From Oceanimonas baumannii (GTDB lineage: Bacteria; Pseudomonadota; Gammaproteobacteria; Enterobacterales; Aeromonadaceae), in NCBI RefSeq assembly GCF_002245495.1, contig NZ_NQJF01000002.1, positions 124,001 through 188,000 on the forward strand: 64,000 nucleotides of DNA, in the 5' to 3' direction. The notes under the pieces are model-generated. The model saw only the letters and a program-made list of their open reading frames with translations. It was not told the DNA's origin and made no database searches. The first letter of the stretch is position 1. The number at the start of each line of letters is the position of its first letter. Shown in pieces: positions 48,131-57,777 of this stretch. The position numbers were made by a program, and so were the translations under genes.

Positions 48131-49396
48131 ATGTCCATGAGTATTGGTCTGAATGGTCTGCGGGCCACCAGCGAGTCGCTGGGGGTGATCAGCCACAATA
48201 TTGCCAACGTCTCTACTGCCGGCTTTAAAAGTGCCCGGGCGGAGTTCGCTGCCATTTATGGGGGCGGACAGCCAAGCGGAGTGCAAGTCAGCAATGTCAC
48301 GCAGAACTTTGAGCGCGACGGCGATGTGGTGAACACCGGCCGGGCGCTGGATCTGGCCATTTCCGGCAACGGTTTTTTTATGACCAGCCTGAACGGCCAG
48401 ACGGCTTTTACCCGTGCCGGCACCTTTAACCGGGATGCCAATAATTACATTGTAGGTGGCAATGGCATGCGTCTGCAGGGGTATGCGATCGATGAGGCAG
48501 GCCAGCTGCAACAGGGGGTGATTGAGGATCTGCGGGTAGATGGCGGCGCTTTGCCGGCCGAAGCCAGTACCCGGGTTGAGTTTACCGCCAATCTCAAGGC
48601 CGATGCGGAAATTCCGGAAGCCAATTTTGCTCCGGATGATGCCACCAGTTACAACTTTTCTCAGTCCAGTGAAGTGTTCGACTCACTCGGTTCCCGCCAT
48701 GTACTGACCCAGTACTTTGTTAAAACCGGTTCTAACGAGTGGCAGCAGCACTTTTATATCAATGGTGAGCCCCTGAACAAGGACCCGGCTTCACCTCCGC
48801 CTCCGGAAGCTCCGAAATCACTGCCCGGCGCAACGTTGGCCTTTGGCAGCGATGGCAAGTTTACCGGGGTGACCGGCACCAATGCTGTGGTGGATGCCGA
48901 CAACGCCAAACTCAGCAAGATTGAGCTGGCCTTCAGTCCGGAAGGAGCTGAGCCGGTCAAGATTACCCTCACTCCTGCTGACATGACCCAGTATGCCAGC
49001 GAATTTAGCGTTTCCCGTAATCAGCCCGACGGTTACACCGCCGGTGAGCTGGCCGGCATTCGTTTTGAGTCCAACGGCGATATGTATGCGGTATTCACCA
49101 ACGGGCAGGAGCAGATCAAGGGGAAGGTGGTGATGGCAGCGTTTGCCAATCCCAATGGCCTGCGTCAGGGAGACAACACCAGCTGGCATCAGAGCTTTGC
49201 CTCGGGGGCTCCGACCCTGGGGGAGCCGGGCACCGGTACTCTGGGCAGCCTGACTGCCGGCGCTTATGAAGGATCCAATGTCGAGCTGACCGGTGAACTG
49301 GTTAACCTGATGACCGCTCAGCGTAATTATCAGGCTAACTCCAAGAGTATCAGCGCAGCTGACAAGATGACACAGGTGCTGTTTAACTCCTTCTGA
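48131..49396 (+). CDS. flgE: Lateral flagellar hook protein FlgE
   Basis: Hook subunit of 421 residues. The N-terminus (GLNGLRATSESLGVISHNIANVSTAGFKSARAEF) and C-terminus (VELTGELVNLMTAQRNYQANSKSISAADKMTQVL) form the coiled-coil core, with a variable surface domain between, including a short Pro run (SPPPPEAP) near 220. The start follows AAGGAAA; a second ATG two codons in is possible. Confidence 0.95.
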   Translation: MSMSIGLNGLRATSESLGVISHNIANVSTAGFKSARAEFAAIYGGGQPSGVQVSNVTQNFERDGDVVNTGRALDLAISGNGFFMTSLNGQTAFTRAGTFNRDANNYIVGGNGMRLQGYAIDEAGQLQQGVIEDLRVDGGALPAEASTRVEFTANLKADAEIPEANFAPDDATSYNFSQSSEVFDSLGSRHVLTQYFVKTGSNEWQQHFYINGEPLNKDPASPPPPEAPKSLPGATLAFGSDGKFTGVTGTNAVVDADNAKLSKIELAFSPEGAEPVKITLTPADMTQYASEFSVSRNQPDGYTAGELAGIRFESNGDMYAVFTNGQEQIKGKVVMAAFANPNGLRQGDNTSWHQSFASGAPTLGEPGTGTLGSLTAGAYEGSNVELTGELVNLMTAQRNYQANSKSISAADKMTQVLFNSF

Positions 49397-49405
49397 GGTG
49401 GCTGA

Positions 49406-50137
49406 ATGGATCGTTTGTTATATACCGCCATGTCCGGTGCCCAGCACGCCATGATGGCGCAGGGCATTCGTGCCAACAATCTTGCCAATGCCAACACGCA
49501 GGGGTTTCGTGCCGATTATGAGCAGGCATCGGCCCGCTTTCTGGAAGGTGATGGTCTGCACACTCGGGCCCTGGCCCAGAGCTTGCCCGCCGGCACCAAC
49601 ATGGCGGCGGGTCCTCTGCAGGCCACCGGCCGCGATCTTGATATCGCCATTCAGGGCGAGGGCTTTATTGCGGTGCAGAGTGAGGGAAATGACGAAGGCT
49701 ATACCCGGGCCGGCAATATGCTGATCAGCCCGGCAGGAGAGCTGACCATCAATGGCCGTCCGGTGGTGGGGGAAGACGGCCCGCTGGTGTTGCCTGAATT
49801 CAGCCGGCTTGAGATTGGTCGTGACGGCACTGTCAGTGTGACGCCGCCCGGAGGTGGAGCCCAGATTGAAGGCGGTCGTATCAAGCTGGTGCGGCCGGAT
49901 GAAGGGCTGCTGAAAAAGGGTCTGGATGGCCTGTTCTATCCGGAGCAGCCCGGTGCCCTGGCAATGGACGAAGAAGTGGTGATCAAGCAGGGCCATCTGG
50001 AAGGGGCCAACGTCAATGTGGTGGAAGAGATGGTACAGACCATGGCCCTGGGCCGGCAGTTTGAACTGCAGGTGCGGGCCATGAAAACCGCCGACGATCA
50101 GGCCCGGGCCGGTGCCAGGCTGATCCGGGGCAGCTGA
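49406..50137 (+). CDS. flgF: Lateral flagellar proximal rod protein FlgF
   Basis: A 243-residue rod protein: MDRLLYTAMSGAQHAMMAQGIRANNLANANTQGF at the N-terminus and LEGANVNVVEEMVQTMALGRQFELQVRAMKT at the C-terminus, the standard FlgF ends. It lies 9 bases behind flgE. Confidence 0.95.
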   Translation: MDRLLYTAMSGAQHAMMAQGIRANNLANANTQGFRADYEQASARFLEGDGLHTRALAQSLPAGTNMAAGPLQATGRDLDIAIQGEGFIAVQSEGNDEGYTRAGNMLISPAGELTINGRPVVGEDGPLVLPEFSRLEIGRDGTVSVTPPGGGAQIEGGRIKLVRPDEGLLKKGLDGLFYPEQPGALAMDEEVVIKQGHLEGANVNVVEEMVQTMALGRQFELQVRAMKTADDQARAGARLIRGS

Positions 50138-50183
50138 TCCCCTTGATGTCATTTATTCAATATAGTTAACAGGATAAACAATC

Positions 50184-50969
50184 ATGCATGCAGCCCTGTG
50201 GGTAAGCAAAACCGGTCTGAGCGCTCAGGATGCGCGTATGACCGCGATTTCCAATAACCTGGCCAACGTCAATACCGTCGGTTTTAAACGGGATCGGGTG
50301 GCTTTTGAGGATCTGTTTTATCAGGTTCAGCGTCAGCCCGGGGCTGCGGCGGATCAGCAAAACCAGATCCCTACCGGCATTCAGATGGGTAACGGCGTCA
50401 AGGTGGTCGGCACCCAGAAGGTATTTACCTCCGGCAGTTTTCAGAATACCGGTCAGGAGCTGGACATGGCCATTGTTGGCCAGGGTTTTTTCCAGATTGA
50501 GCGCCCGAATGGCGAACTGGTATATACCCGCAACGGCCAGTTTCACCGCAACGCCGAAGGTATGATGGTCAATGCCGAAGGTTTACCGCTGGTGCCGCAG
50601 ATAGAGATTCCGGAAAATACCGTCAAGGTGACCGTGGGCACCAACGGTATTGTCAGTGCCACCCTGGCGGGACAGGTAGAGCCTCAGGAGCTGGGCCTGA
50701 TCACACTGGCTAACTTTTCCAACCCCGCCGGTCTGGAAGCCATGGGCGGTAACCTCTATCGCCAGACCGGAGCGTCCGGTGAGCCGATGGAAGGCCAGGC
50801 TGGTGACGATGCCCTGGGTACCCTCAAGCAAGGCACACTGGAAGGCTCCAATGTCAATGTGGTGGAAGAAATGGTGGACATGATCACCACCCAGCGTTCG
50901 TATGAAATGAATGCCAAGGTGGTGTCTGCCGCCGATCAAATGCTCAAGTTTGTCAGCCAGGCGTTGTGA
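50184..50969 (+). CDS. flgG: Lateral flagellar distal rod protein FlgG
   Basis: Distal rod subunit of 261 residues, equal in length to other FlgG proteins. N-terminus ALWVSKTGLSAQDARMTAISNNLANVNTVGFKRDR and C-terminus LEGSNVNVVEEMVDMITTQRSYEMNAKVVSAADQMLKF are conserved. It overlaps flgH by 4 bases (ATGA). Confidence 0.96.
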   Translation: MHAALWVSKTGLSAQDARMTAISNNLANVNTVGFKRDRVAFEDLFYQVQRQPGAAADQQNQIPTGIQMGNGVKVVGTQKVFTSGSFQNTGQELDMAIVGQGFFQIERPNGELVYTRNGQFHRNAEGMMVNAEGLPLVPQIEIPENTVKVTVGTNGIVSATLAGQVEPQELGLITLANFSNPAGLEAMGGNLYRQTGASGEPMEGQAGDDALGTLKQGTLEGSNVNVVEEMVDMITTQRSYEMNAKVVSAADQMLKFVSQAL

Positions 50970-51637
50970 TGATGCTGCGCCACTGTCTGGCCGCCGCCCT
51001 GCTGATGCTGAGCGGTTGCACCACCTACGAACTGATCCCGCCCGAGCCGGGTGAAGACGACTGGGCTCCTACGCCTCCCGCAGCGCCGGTGCAGCAGCAG
51101 GCTCGGCATGGCAGTGCCTTCAGTAACGGAACCATGATTGCCCTGTTTCAGGACAGGCGAGCCTTTCGTGAGGGCGATATGCTGACGGTGCTGCTGCAGG
51201 AGCGGACTCAGTCCAGTAAAAAAGCCGATACCAGCCTCGGTAAAAGCAGCAGCCTCGACATTCCGGCCCCCCTGGTGGGGCGCACACTCAGAACCAACCT
51301 GACCGCCGAGGCCGGTGTGGAGCGAGATTTCAGCGGATCGGCCAGCACCAGCCAGCAGAATACCCTGTCCGGCTCGATCACGGTGACGGTGTCGGAAGTG
51401 CTGCCCAACGGGGTGCTCCGGGTTAAAGGAGAAAAATGGATCCGACTGAACCAGGGGGATGAATATGTACGCCTGCAGGGGCTGGTGCGCATGGATGATA
51501 TCGACAGCCAGAACCGGGTGCCATCGCAGCGCCTGGGCGATGCCCGTATCACTTATGCCGGTCGCGGTGCCCTGGCCGACACCAATCAGGCCGGCTGGTT
51601 GTCGCGCTTCTTTAACAGCAGCTGGTTTCCCCTTTAG
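50966..51637 (+). CDS. flgH: Lateral flagellar L-ring lipoprotein FlgH
   Basis: Outer-membrane L-ring lipoprotein, 223 residues, with a lipobox LSGC giving the modified Cys near residue 18 and the conserved [28 protein letters not shown] and the C-terminal [24 protein letters not shown]. It forms the bushing around the rod together with FlgI. Confidence 0.96.
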   Translation: MMMLRHCLAAALLMLSGCTTYELIPPEPGEDDWAPTPPAAPVQQQARHGSAFSNGTMIALFQDRRAFREGDMLTVLLQERTQSSKKADTSLGKSSSLDIPAPLVGRTLRTNLTAEAGVERDFSGSASTSQQNTLSGSITVTVSEVLPNGVLRVKGEKWIRLNQGDEYVRLQGLVRMDDIDSQNRVPSQRLGDARITYAGRGALADTNQAGWLSRFFNSSWFPL

Positions 51638-51645
51638 GAGTCGTT

Positions 51646-52863
51646 ATGAGATTCAGGCAATTGCTTCATGGGCCGTTCCTGCACCGGTGTTCCTGGTTCA
51701 GACTGCGAACATGCCGGGAGGGAAGGCGAGGTGAACCACATCAGCGGCATAGTCTGTCTTTCCGGGCTGGCGCACTGGCCTTGCTGCTGGCGTGTGTTCT
51801 TCCCGGCGGCACCCGGGCCAGTGAGCGGCCGCTGCTGGACGTGGTCGATATACAGGGCATTCGTGACAACCAGCTGGTGGGCTACGGTCTGGTGGTGGGG
51901 CTGTCGGGCACCGGCGACCGCAGCCAGGTCAAGTTTACCGGTCAGTCGATGACCAACATGCTGCGCCAGTTCGGGGTACAGCTGGAAGACGGCACCGATC
52001 CCCGGCTGAAGAATGTGGCCGCGGTGTCGGTGCATGCCACCCTGCCGGCGCTGGCCGGACGTGGCCAGACTCTGGATGTGACGGTGTCATCCATTGGTGA
52101 TGCCAAAAGCCTGCGGGGAGGTAGCTTGTTGCTGACCCCCCTGCGTGGCGTTGATGGCCAGGTCTATGCCGTGGCGCAGGGCAACCTGGTGGTGGGGGGC
52201 TTAAAGGCTGAAGGCAACAGCGGATCTTCCATTACCGTGAATGTGCCGACCGCCGGGCTGATCCCCAACGGCGCGCTGATTGAACAGGAAATTCCCTCCA
52301 GCTTTGTCAGTGAGCCGGTGGTGACCCTGAATCTGAAAAATGCCAATTTCCGCAGCGCCCGAAATGTGGAGCAGGCCATTAATCAGGTGTTTGGTCCCGA
52401 TGTGGCTCAGGCCACCGGGCCGCGGGCCATTGAGGTAAGGGCACCGGCGGATGCCCGTCAGCGAGTGACCTTTATGTCGATGCTGGAAGACGTTCGTGTA
52501 GTAACGGGTCCCAAACGTCCGAAAGTGGTATTTAACAGCCGTACCGGCACCGTGGTGGTCGGACAAAATGTGAAGGTGCGGGCGGCAGCGGTCAGCCACG
52601 GCAGCCTGACGGTCACTATTACCGAACGTTTTAATGTAAGCCAGCCGAATGCCTTTGCTCAGGGTCAGACCGCAGTGACCCCTGAATCCGATCTCAAGGT
52701 GGAACAGGAGCCGGGCGAAATGTTTGTCTGGCCAGAAGGCACCGCACTGAATGAAATTGTACAGGCGGTCAACAGTCTGGGGGCCAAACCGGATGATCTG
52801 ATGTCTATTCTGCAGGCACTGGATGAAGCCGGTGCGCTGGAAGGCGAGCTGGTGGTGTTGTAG
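51646..52863 (+). CDS. flgI: Lateral flagellar P-ring protein FlgI
   Basis: Periplasmic P-ring subunit of 405 residues, longer than usual (about 365). The mature protein should begin near ERPLLDVV (residue 60), followed by the hallmark [15 protein letters not shown]. The start is well supported by TTAGGAG, but about 38 Arg/His/Cys-rich residues precede the hydrophobic signal core ([15 protein letters not shown]), an unusually long n-region. No ATG or GTG in frame closer to the signal core was found. Confidence 0.94.
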   Translation: MRFRQLLHGPFLHRCSWFRLRTCREGRRGEPHQRHSLSFRAGALALLLACVLPGGTRASERPLLDVVDIQGIRDNQLVGYGLVVGLSGTGDRSQVKFTGQSMTNMLRQFGVQLEDGTDPRLKNVAAVSVHATLPALAGRGQTLDVTVSSIGDAKSLRGGSLLLTPLRGVDGQVYAVAQGNLVVGGLKAEGNSGSSITVNVPTAGLIPNGALIEQEIPSSFVSEPVVTLNLKNANFRSARNVEQAINQVFGPDVAQATGPRAIEVRAPADARQRVTFMSMLEDVRVVTGPKRPKVVFNSRTGTVVVGQNVKVRAAAVSHGSLTVTITERFNVSQPNAFAQGQTAVTPESDLKVEQEPGEMFVWPEGTALNEIVQAVNSLGAKPDDLMSILQALDEAGALEGELVVL

Positions 52864-52880
52864 AGAGAGGGAAAATAATA

Positions 52881-53267
52881 ATGAAAATAGAACAGAGCCA
52901 GTATCTGGACTGGCAGGAGCTGAACACCATCAAACGTCAGTCTCCGCAGCAGGGGCTGGAGCAGGCCGCCGAGCAGTTTGAAGCCATGTTTTTGCAGATG
53001 GTGCTGAAGAATATGCGCACCGCCACGGATGCTTTGCGGGATCCCGACAGCCCTTTTACTCCCGGCCCCCAGCAAACAATGATGCGCGATTGGCACGACG
53101 GCCAAATTGCCATGAGCATGGCTTCTCAAGGACAGACCGGCCTGCGGGAGTTGATGGTTAACCAGCTTGGGGGCCTGTTAAAGAGTCATGCCGGGACGGT
53201 CGCTAATATTAGTGAGAGTTCCCTTGCTGCCTTCAGCCAGCCGCTGAGAGTGGCCAAAAACGGATAA
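52881..53267 (+). CDS. flgJ: Lateral flagellar rod-capping protein FlgJ, short form without muramidase domain
   Basis: A 128-residue protein matching only the N-terminal rod-binding domain of FlgJ (EQAAEQFEAMFLQMVLKNMRTATDAL and MMRDWHDGQIAMSMASQGQTGLRELM). E. coli FlgJ has about 313 residues including a peptidoglycan hydrolase domain. That domain is absent, so a separate lytic enzyme must open the wall for the lateral rod. Confidence 0.92.
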   Translation: MKIEQSQYLDWQELNTIKRQSPQQGLEQAAEQFEAMFLQMVLKNMRTATDALRDPDSPFTPGPQQTMMRDWHDGQIAMSMASQGQTGLRELMVNQLGGLLKSHAGTVANISESSLAAFSQPLRVAKNG

Positions 53268-53273
53268 TAAAAC

Positions 53274-54596
53274 ATGGCGATGATTAACAATGGTCTGTCG
53301 GGGCTGCAAGCGGCTCAAACGGCGCTGAATACCATGAGCCAGAATGTGGCCAATGTGAATGTGCCCGGTTACAGCCGTCAGGAAGTACAGCTGTCGGCCC
53401 GCCAGAGTGGCTTCGGGGTTATGGGAGGCAGCGGCGTGCAGGTAACCGGGCTGCGCCGGGTGGCTGACGAATTTCTGACCGCCCAGCTGTGGCGCGCCGA
53501 GTCCGAAGCCGGTCAGCGCTGGCAGGTGAGTGATTACCTGGGGCAGATGGAAACCGTGCTGGGCAGTGAAGACAGCAGTCTGCTGCCTGGACTGACGTCG
53601 TTTTTTGCCGCGCTTAACGGTGCCGCAGAAGCCCCCCAGAGTACGGCTCCGCGTCAGCAGATCATCGCCTCTGCCAAGGCTCTGGCCCAGCGTTTCAATC
53701 ACCTGGGAAGCCAGCTCGATGCGCAGGAGCGTCGGGTACTGGATCAGCTGGATGCCACTTCCAGCCAGGCTAACAACCTGCTGACTCAGGTGGCGGAACT
53801 GAATGAAAAAATCAAGGAGGTGGGGGCCAAGGGGGGCAATGCCGGGATTCTGGAGGACACTCGCGATGAGGCCCTGCGTCAGCTTTCCGGGCTGGTGGAC
53901 ATTCGTTCTTCCCGTCAGGCCGACGGCACCATTAATGTGAGTCTGGAGCAGGGACAACCTCTGGTGCTGGGTAACCAGGCTGCGCAGATCAGCCGGAATG
54001 ATACCCTTATCTCGGTGGGCTTCAGCGGCCAGGATTATCCCCTTGGTGGAGGGGCCGGGGGCAGTCTGGGCGGATTGATGCTGCACCGGGAACAACAACT
54101 GCAACCGGCCAGGGAGGAGCTCGACACCATGGCCGAAGTATTCGCCAAGAACATCAATCGGCAATTGGCCCAGGGCGTGGATCTCAGCGGCCAGTCCGGT
54201 GCCCCTTTGTTTGCATTTACCGCCGGTGATGCTGCCGGCAGCCTTAAGGTGCCGGATGAGTTGACTCCGGAGCAGCTGGCGCTGTCCGGCAGTACCAATG
54301 CCGGGCCGGGAAACAACGATAATCTGCAGACCCTGCTGGGGCTGCAGGACGACAGTTATGAGCAATACCGCGGTATGGTGGGTCAGCTGGCCATCACCAG
54401 TGCCCAATGGCAGGCTGACGCGGCGGCATCAGACAATATTCGCACCGAGGCCCAGGCCCGGCGAGATGGTGTCAGTGGCGTAAACCTGGATGAAGAAGCC
54501 ATGAACATGATGAATTATGTGCAGAACTATCAGGCTAATGCCAAGGTGATCGGCACCGCCGACCAGCTGTTCAACACCCTGCTGAACATGATTTAA
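53274..54596 (+). CDS. flgK: Lateral flagellar hook-filament junction protein FlgK
   Basis: HAP1, 440 residues, about 100 shorter than the E. coli protein through a reduced variable region. The N-terminus (INNGLSGLQAAQTALNTMSQNVANVNVPGYSRQEV) and C-terminus (GVNLDEEAMNMMNYVQNYQANAKVIGTADQLFNTLLNM) are typical. FlgN is its export chaperone. Confidence 0.95.
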   Translation: MAMINNGLSGLQAAQTALNTMSQNVANVNVPGYSRQEVQLSARQSGFGVMGGSGVQVTGLRRVADEFLTAQLWRAESEAGQRWQVSDYLGQMETVLGSEDSSLLPGLTSFFAALNGAAEAPQSTAPRQQIIASAKALAQRFNHLGSQLDAQERRVLDQLDATSSQANNLLTQVAELNEKIKEVGAKGGNAGILEDTRDEALRQLSGLVDIRSSRQADGTINVSLEQGQPLVLGNQAAQISRNDTLISVGFSGQDYPLGGGAGGSLGGLMLHREQQLQPAREELDTMAEVFAKNINRQLAQGVDLSGQSGAPLFAFTAGDAAGSLKVPDELTPEQLALSGSTNAGPGNNDNLQTLLGLQDDSYEQYRGMVGQLAITSAQWQADAAASDNIRTEAQARRDGVSGVNLDEEAMNMMNYVQNYQANAKVIGTADQLFNTLLNMI

Positions 54597-54607
54597 CGGG
54601 AGCCGAT

Positions 54608-55504
54608 ATGCGCGTCAGTACAGGACAAATTCAGCGGATTATGATGCAGAGCATGCAGCAGGGTGGTGCCGACTACGGCAAACTGCTACAGCAGATGAGC
54701 AGTGGTGATCGCATGCTCAAACCTTCTGACGACCCGCTGGCCACGGTGCGGCTGCAGGGCATCGACAAGGAAATCAGCGCCATTGAGCAATATGAGAAAA
54801 ATGCGCTGCAGGTCACCGGTCGCTTGGGGCAGCAGGAAAGCCAGATCGACGCCATGAAAAATATCCTGCTGCGTCTGCGGGACATGACCGTAGAAGCGGG
54901 TAACGGTACCTACAACCTGGAAGAGCGTCGGGCTCTGACACAGGAAATGGACTCTCTTAAGGCGGGTCTGCTGGATCTGGTTAATGCCCGTAACGAAGAA
55001 GGGCATTATTTGTTTTCCGGCTCCCGTACCGATGTGCCAGCGGTGGCGGAAACCGCCCCCGGCGAATTTTCCTATCAGGGAGATAATTATCAGCGTCAGG
55101 TGAGCATTGCCAACGGTGTTACCGTGGCTGCCAATGACACTGCCAAAGGGCTGATGTTCAATGGCGGCAATCTGCTGCAGGAAGTGCATGACTTTATTCA
55201 GGTGCTGGAGACCACCAGCGGCAGTATCAGCGGCTCCGTGGCCGATATGCTCAACAGCCTGGACAAGGGCCTTGGCAATCTGACCCGTACCCTCACCGAC
55301 ATCGGCGGGCGCATTAATGGCCTGGAGCAGGTAGTGGCCACTCACGGTGAGATGAAGGTCTTTGGCCAGGGGCTGCATAACGAGCTGTCGGCGCTGGACT
55401 ATGGCGAGGCGGCAATGAACATGCAGCAGATGCTGCTGGCGCTGCAGAGCAGCCAGCAGGCCTTTGTGAATGTGAACCAGCTGTCGCTGTTTAACGCTCG
55501 GTAA
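54608..55504 (+). CDS. flgL: Lateral flagellar hook-filament junction protein FlgL
   Basis: HAP3, 298 residues, flagellin-like at both ends: MRVSTGQIQRIMMQSMQQGGADYGKLLQQMSSGDRMLKPSDDPLATVRLQGI and the C-terminal ALQSSQQAFVNVNQLSLFN. It sits between FlgK and the filament. It starts 11 bases after flgK. Confidence 0.95.
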   Translation: MRVSTGQIQRIMMQSMQQGGADYGKLLQQMSSGDRMLKPSDDPLATVRLQGIDKEISAIEQYEKNALQVTGRLGQQESQIDAMKNILLRLRDMTVEAGNGTYNLEERRALTQEMDSLKAGLLDLVNARNEEGHYLFSGSRTDVPAVAETAPGEFSYQGDNYQRQVSIANGVTVAANDTAKGLMFNGGNLLQEVHDFIQVLETTSGSISGSVADMLNSLDKGLGNLTRTLTDIGGRINGLEQVVATHGEMKVFGQGLHNELSALDYGEAAMNMQQMLLALQSSQQAFVNVNQLSLFNAR

Positions 55505-55514
55505 GGATCCCATA

Positions 55515-56513
55515 ATGCAACTCGCCAGCACACGGCCCGGGGCAGTACAGACCAAGCTGGATCCTGCCGGTGGCGTTGCCGCCGCGCCTGGCCTGGCCGA
55601 CAAGGCCGATGGCAGCAAAACGCTCATTGCTCCCGGTGCCGGCTTGTCGGCTCCGGGGCGGTTTCAGCAATGGGGCAGGCTCAGTCAGGCGCAGTCGGGC
55701 GTGGCCCGGCTGCAGGCGGCAGAGCAATCCCTGAACCAGGCCTGGCAGCAGTTGCGCTCCCTGGCTCAGCGTATGCAGGCGTCAGGCATGAGTGCCGGAC
55801 AACAGCAAAAATGGGGCGAGCAGTTGTCGCGCTTGAGTGAGCAGTTGCAGCAGCAGGGCCGGCTTGATGCCCGGCTGCAACCCAAGGCTCTGGAAGGCAA
55901 TGCTGCCCGTCATCGCTTTCAGCTCGACAAGGTCGACTTGCTGAGCGTAAAAGGCAGCCGGGAGCGTATTACCCTGTTGCTGGCGGGGCAGCAGCAGGCC
56001 ATGGGCATTACCATAGTACCGGGTCAGCGCCCGGCCGATACCCTTGCTCAGCTTAACCGCCATGTAAAACCCCTGGGTATCAGTGCCGAGGCGGAGCAGG
56101 GCAAAGTGCAGCTGGTGGCTACCGACAGGGCCGAAGCCATATTGCGTCAGCCTATTCTGATGCAGGGCGAAGGCATACGGGTGCCGGCGGGAGAAGCTGT
56201 GTTGATTAAAGCCACCCCCGAGCCGGATGCCCTGGCGCCGTTGTTGCAGGCGGCCCGCAAGGGGGAGCTGGCCAGTGAACGTGAGCATCTGCAGCGGGTG
56301 TTGACCCGTATTCAGGACTATACCGTCCGGCTGCAGGAGCAGCGCCGCTTTATTCTGCAGCAAATGGCTGATGAATGGCCAGCGATATCAGGACCGGCGA
56401 GCAAGACCCCGCTGGATAACAGTGGCAGTCCCTTTGAACAGCTAGTGTCGGCCCTGGTGGCTCAGGCCAATGTCGCGCGCCATAATGCGGTGGCATTATT
56501 GCGTAAGGAATAA
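55515..56513 (+). CDS. lafW: Putative lateral hook-associated protein LafW
   Basis: A 332-residue protein in the position of Aeromonas lafW, between flgL and the flagellins. The N-terminal half is Gln-rich coiled coil (about residues 55-130). The middle (about 165-210, ADTLAQLNRHVKPLGISAEAEQGKVQLVATDRAEAI) resembles the flagellin hook IN motif found in flagellins and FliD, supporting a filament- or hook-associated role. A second coiled coil (about 240-280) precedes the C-terminus. There is no signal peptide, consistent with export through the flagellar gate. The lafW name rests on synteny and the function is inferred. Confidence 0.7.
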   Translation: MQLASTRPGAVQTKLDPAGGVAAAPGLADKADGSKTLIAPGAGLSAPGRFQQWGRLSQAQSGVARLQAAEQSLNQAWQQLRSLAQRMQASGMSAGQQQKWGEQLSRLSEQLQQQGRLDARLQPKALEGNAARHRFQLDKVDLLSVKGSRERITLLLAGQQQAMGITIVPGQRPADTLAQLNRHVKPLGISAEAEQGKVQLVATDRAEAILRQPILMQGEGIRVPAGEAVLIKATPEPDALAPLLQAARKGELASEREHLQRVLTRIQDYTVRLQEQRRFILQQMADEWPAISGPASKTPLDNSGSPFEQLVSALVAQANVARHNAVALLRKE

Positions 56514-56530
56514 ATATTCATACGATCGCA

Positions 56531-56548
56531 CCTCTGCTGACGCAGAGG
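56531..56548 (+). terminator. Hairpin after lafW
   Basis: CCTCTGC-TGAC-GCAGAGG is a perfect 7-bp stem 18 bases past the lafW stop. No T-run follows. It could end or stabilise the flgB-lafW transcript. A second weak hairpin with a T-rich tail (GGGCG/CGCCC, 56656-56690) lies further on. Confidence 0.45.
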
Positions 56549-56716
56549 GGAGGAACGGATATCCTTGCCCCTTTATCCATCATCGAGTTGCCAGCTGATA
56601 CTGTTTATGTATAAGCGCATACAGCCTCATCAAGTCACAAGGACACACACTACATGGGCGATTAAAAACGCCCCGCTTTTCTTCTTTTACTCCTTACAAA
56701 AAATTTTATTTTTCTT

Positions 56717-56744
56717 TCAAGTTGCTCAGGTGGGTCGCCGTTTT
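56717..56744 (+). promoter_or_regulatory. Sigma28-type promoter of lafA1
   Basis: TCAA (56717-56720) then 16 bases then GCCGTTTT (56737-56744). It has the same TMAAGT-N14-GNCG layout as the sites before lafA2, fliD and flgM. It is 45 bases from the start codon. Confidence 0.75.
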
Positions 56745-56788
56745 AAAGGAATGAACCAAGCCAATCACGCTTTTAAAAGGAAACGATT

Positions 56789-57646
56789 ATGGGCCTGTCC
56801 ATTCATACCAACTATACCTCTCTGGTCACCCAGAATACCCTGAACAGCACCAACAAAATGCTGGGCACGGCCATGGAGCGCCTGGGCACCGGTTTTCGTA
56901 TTAACTCTGCCGCCGACGACGCCGCTGGCCTGCAGATTGCCGTGCGTCTGCAGGCTCAGACCAATGGTCAGGGCGTGGCCATGCGCAACGCCCAGGACGC
57001 TATCTCCATGCTGCAGACAGGGGAAAGTGCTTTTGATGAAATGACTAATATCGCCCAGCGTATGAAAGACCTGGCTACCCAAGGTGCCAATGGAACCAAC
57101 TCTGCCGCCGAAAACACTGCGCTTGACGCTGAATTCCAGCAATTGGGTGCCGAGCTTGAAAACATCATGAAAAACACTGCCTATGGGGCGGGTACTAATT
57201 TGTTTGCTGCTGGTGGCAAGTTTGAGGGGGGGGCCGTTACTTTCCAGATTGGTGCCAGCACTGCTGAAACCCTGGATGTGGATATCAACGCCGAAGTAAA
57301 GGCACTGAACACCAGTACAGCTCTCACAGCTGGTGTTACTGCTTTGGGTGATCTGACGACTCAGGCCAATTCTTCTACTGCCATTGGTACTCTGAACACC
57401 TTTCTGGACGACGTAAGTGAAGTACGTGGTCAGCTTGGTGCTAACATCAATCGTCTTGAGCACACCATTACCAACCTGGGGAATATGCGTGAAAACGGTG
57501 AAGCCGCCAAGGGCCGGATTATGGATGCTGATTTCGCCACCGAAGCTTCCAATATGTCCAAAAACCAGATGCTGATGCAGTCCGGTATGTCGGTGCTGAG
57601 CAATGCTAACCAGATGAGTGGGCTGGTGATGTCTCTGCTGCGTTAA
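56789..57646 (+). CDS. lafA1: Lateral flagellin 1
   Basis: Filament subunit of 285 residues. The N-terminal D0/D1 region ([50 protein letters not shown]) and the C-terminal region ([22 protein letters not shown] to [14 protein letters not shown]) are nearly identical to those of the next gene. The central 150-230 region differs. The length fits lateral rather than polar flagellins. It has its own sigma28-type promoter, an AAAAGGAAA ribosome binding site and a terminator. Confidence 0.96.
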   Translation: MGLSIHTNYTSLVTQNTLNSTNKMLGTAMERLGTGFRINSAADDAAGLQIAVRLQAQTNGQGVAMRNAQDAISMLQTGESAFDEMTNIAQRMKDLATQGANGTNSAAENTALDAEFQQLGAELENIMKNTAYGAGTNLFAAGGKFEGGAVTFQIGASTAETLDVDINAEVKALNTSTALTAGVTALGDLTTQANSSTAIGTLNTFLDDVSEVRGQLGANINRLEHTITNLGNMRENGEAAKGRIMDADFATEASNMSKNQMLMQSGMSVLSNANQMSGLVMSLLR

Positions 57647-57663
57647 GGCCAGCTTGCTGAATT

Positions 57664-57691
57664 AAAGGCTCCTTAAACAGGGGCCTTTTTT
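57664..57691 (+). terminator. Rho-independent terminator of lafA1
   Basis: AAAGGCTCCT/AGGGGCCTTT (one G-T wobble) with a short A-rich loop continues into six T residues, 18 bases past the lafA1 stop. Confidence 0.88.
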
Positions 57692-57705
57692 ATTGGCATG
57701 ATTAT

Positions 57706-57733
57706 TAAAGTCCTATTACTAACTGGTCGCTTT
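57706..57733 (+). promoter_or_regulatory. Sigma28-type promoter of lafA2
   Basis: TAAA (57706-57709) then 16 bases then GTCGCTTT (57726-57733). The same spacing as at lafA1, fliD and flgM supports it although the downstream half is less perfect. Confidence 0.65.
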
Positions 57734-57777
57734 AGGTTTATGAATCAGCCAGTTATGACTTTTATAAGGAAACAATG

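Noticed and set aside
53178-54407. A 409-codon minus-strand frame across flgJ and flgK
   Set aside because: Antisense to conserved flagellar genes; composition reflects the opposite strand.
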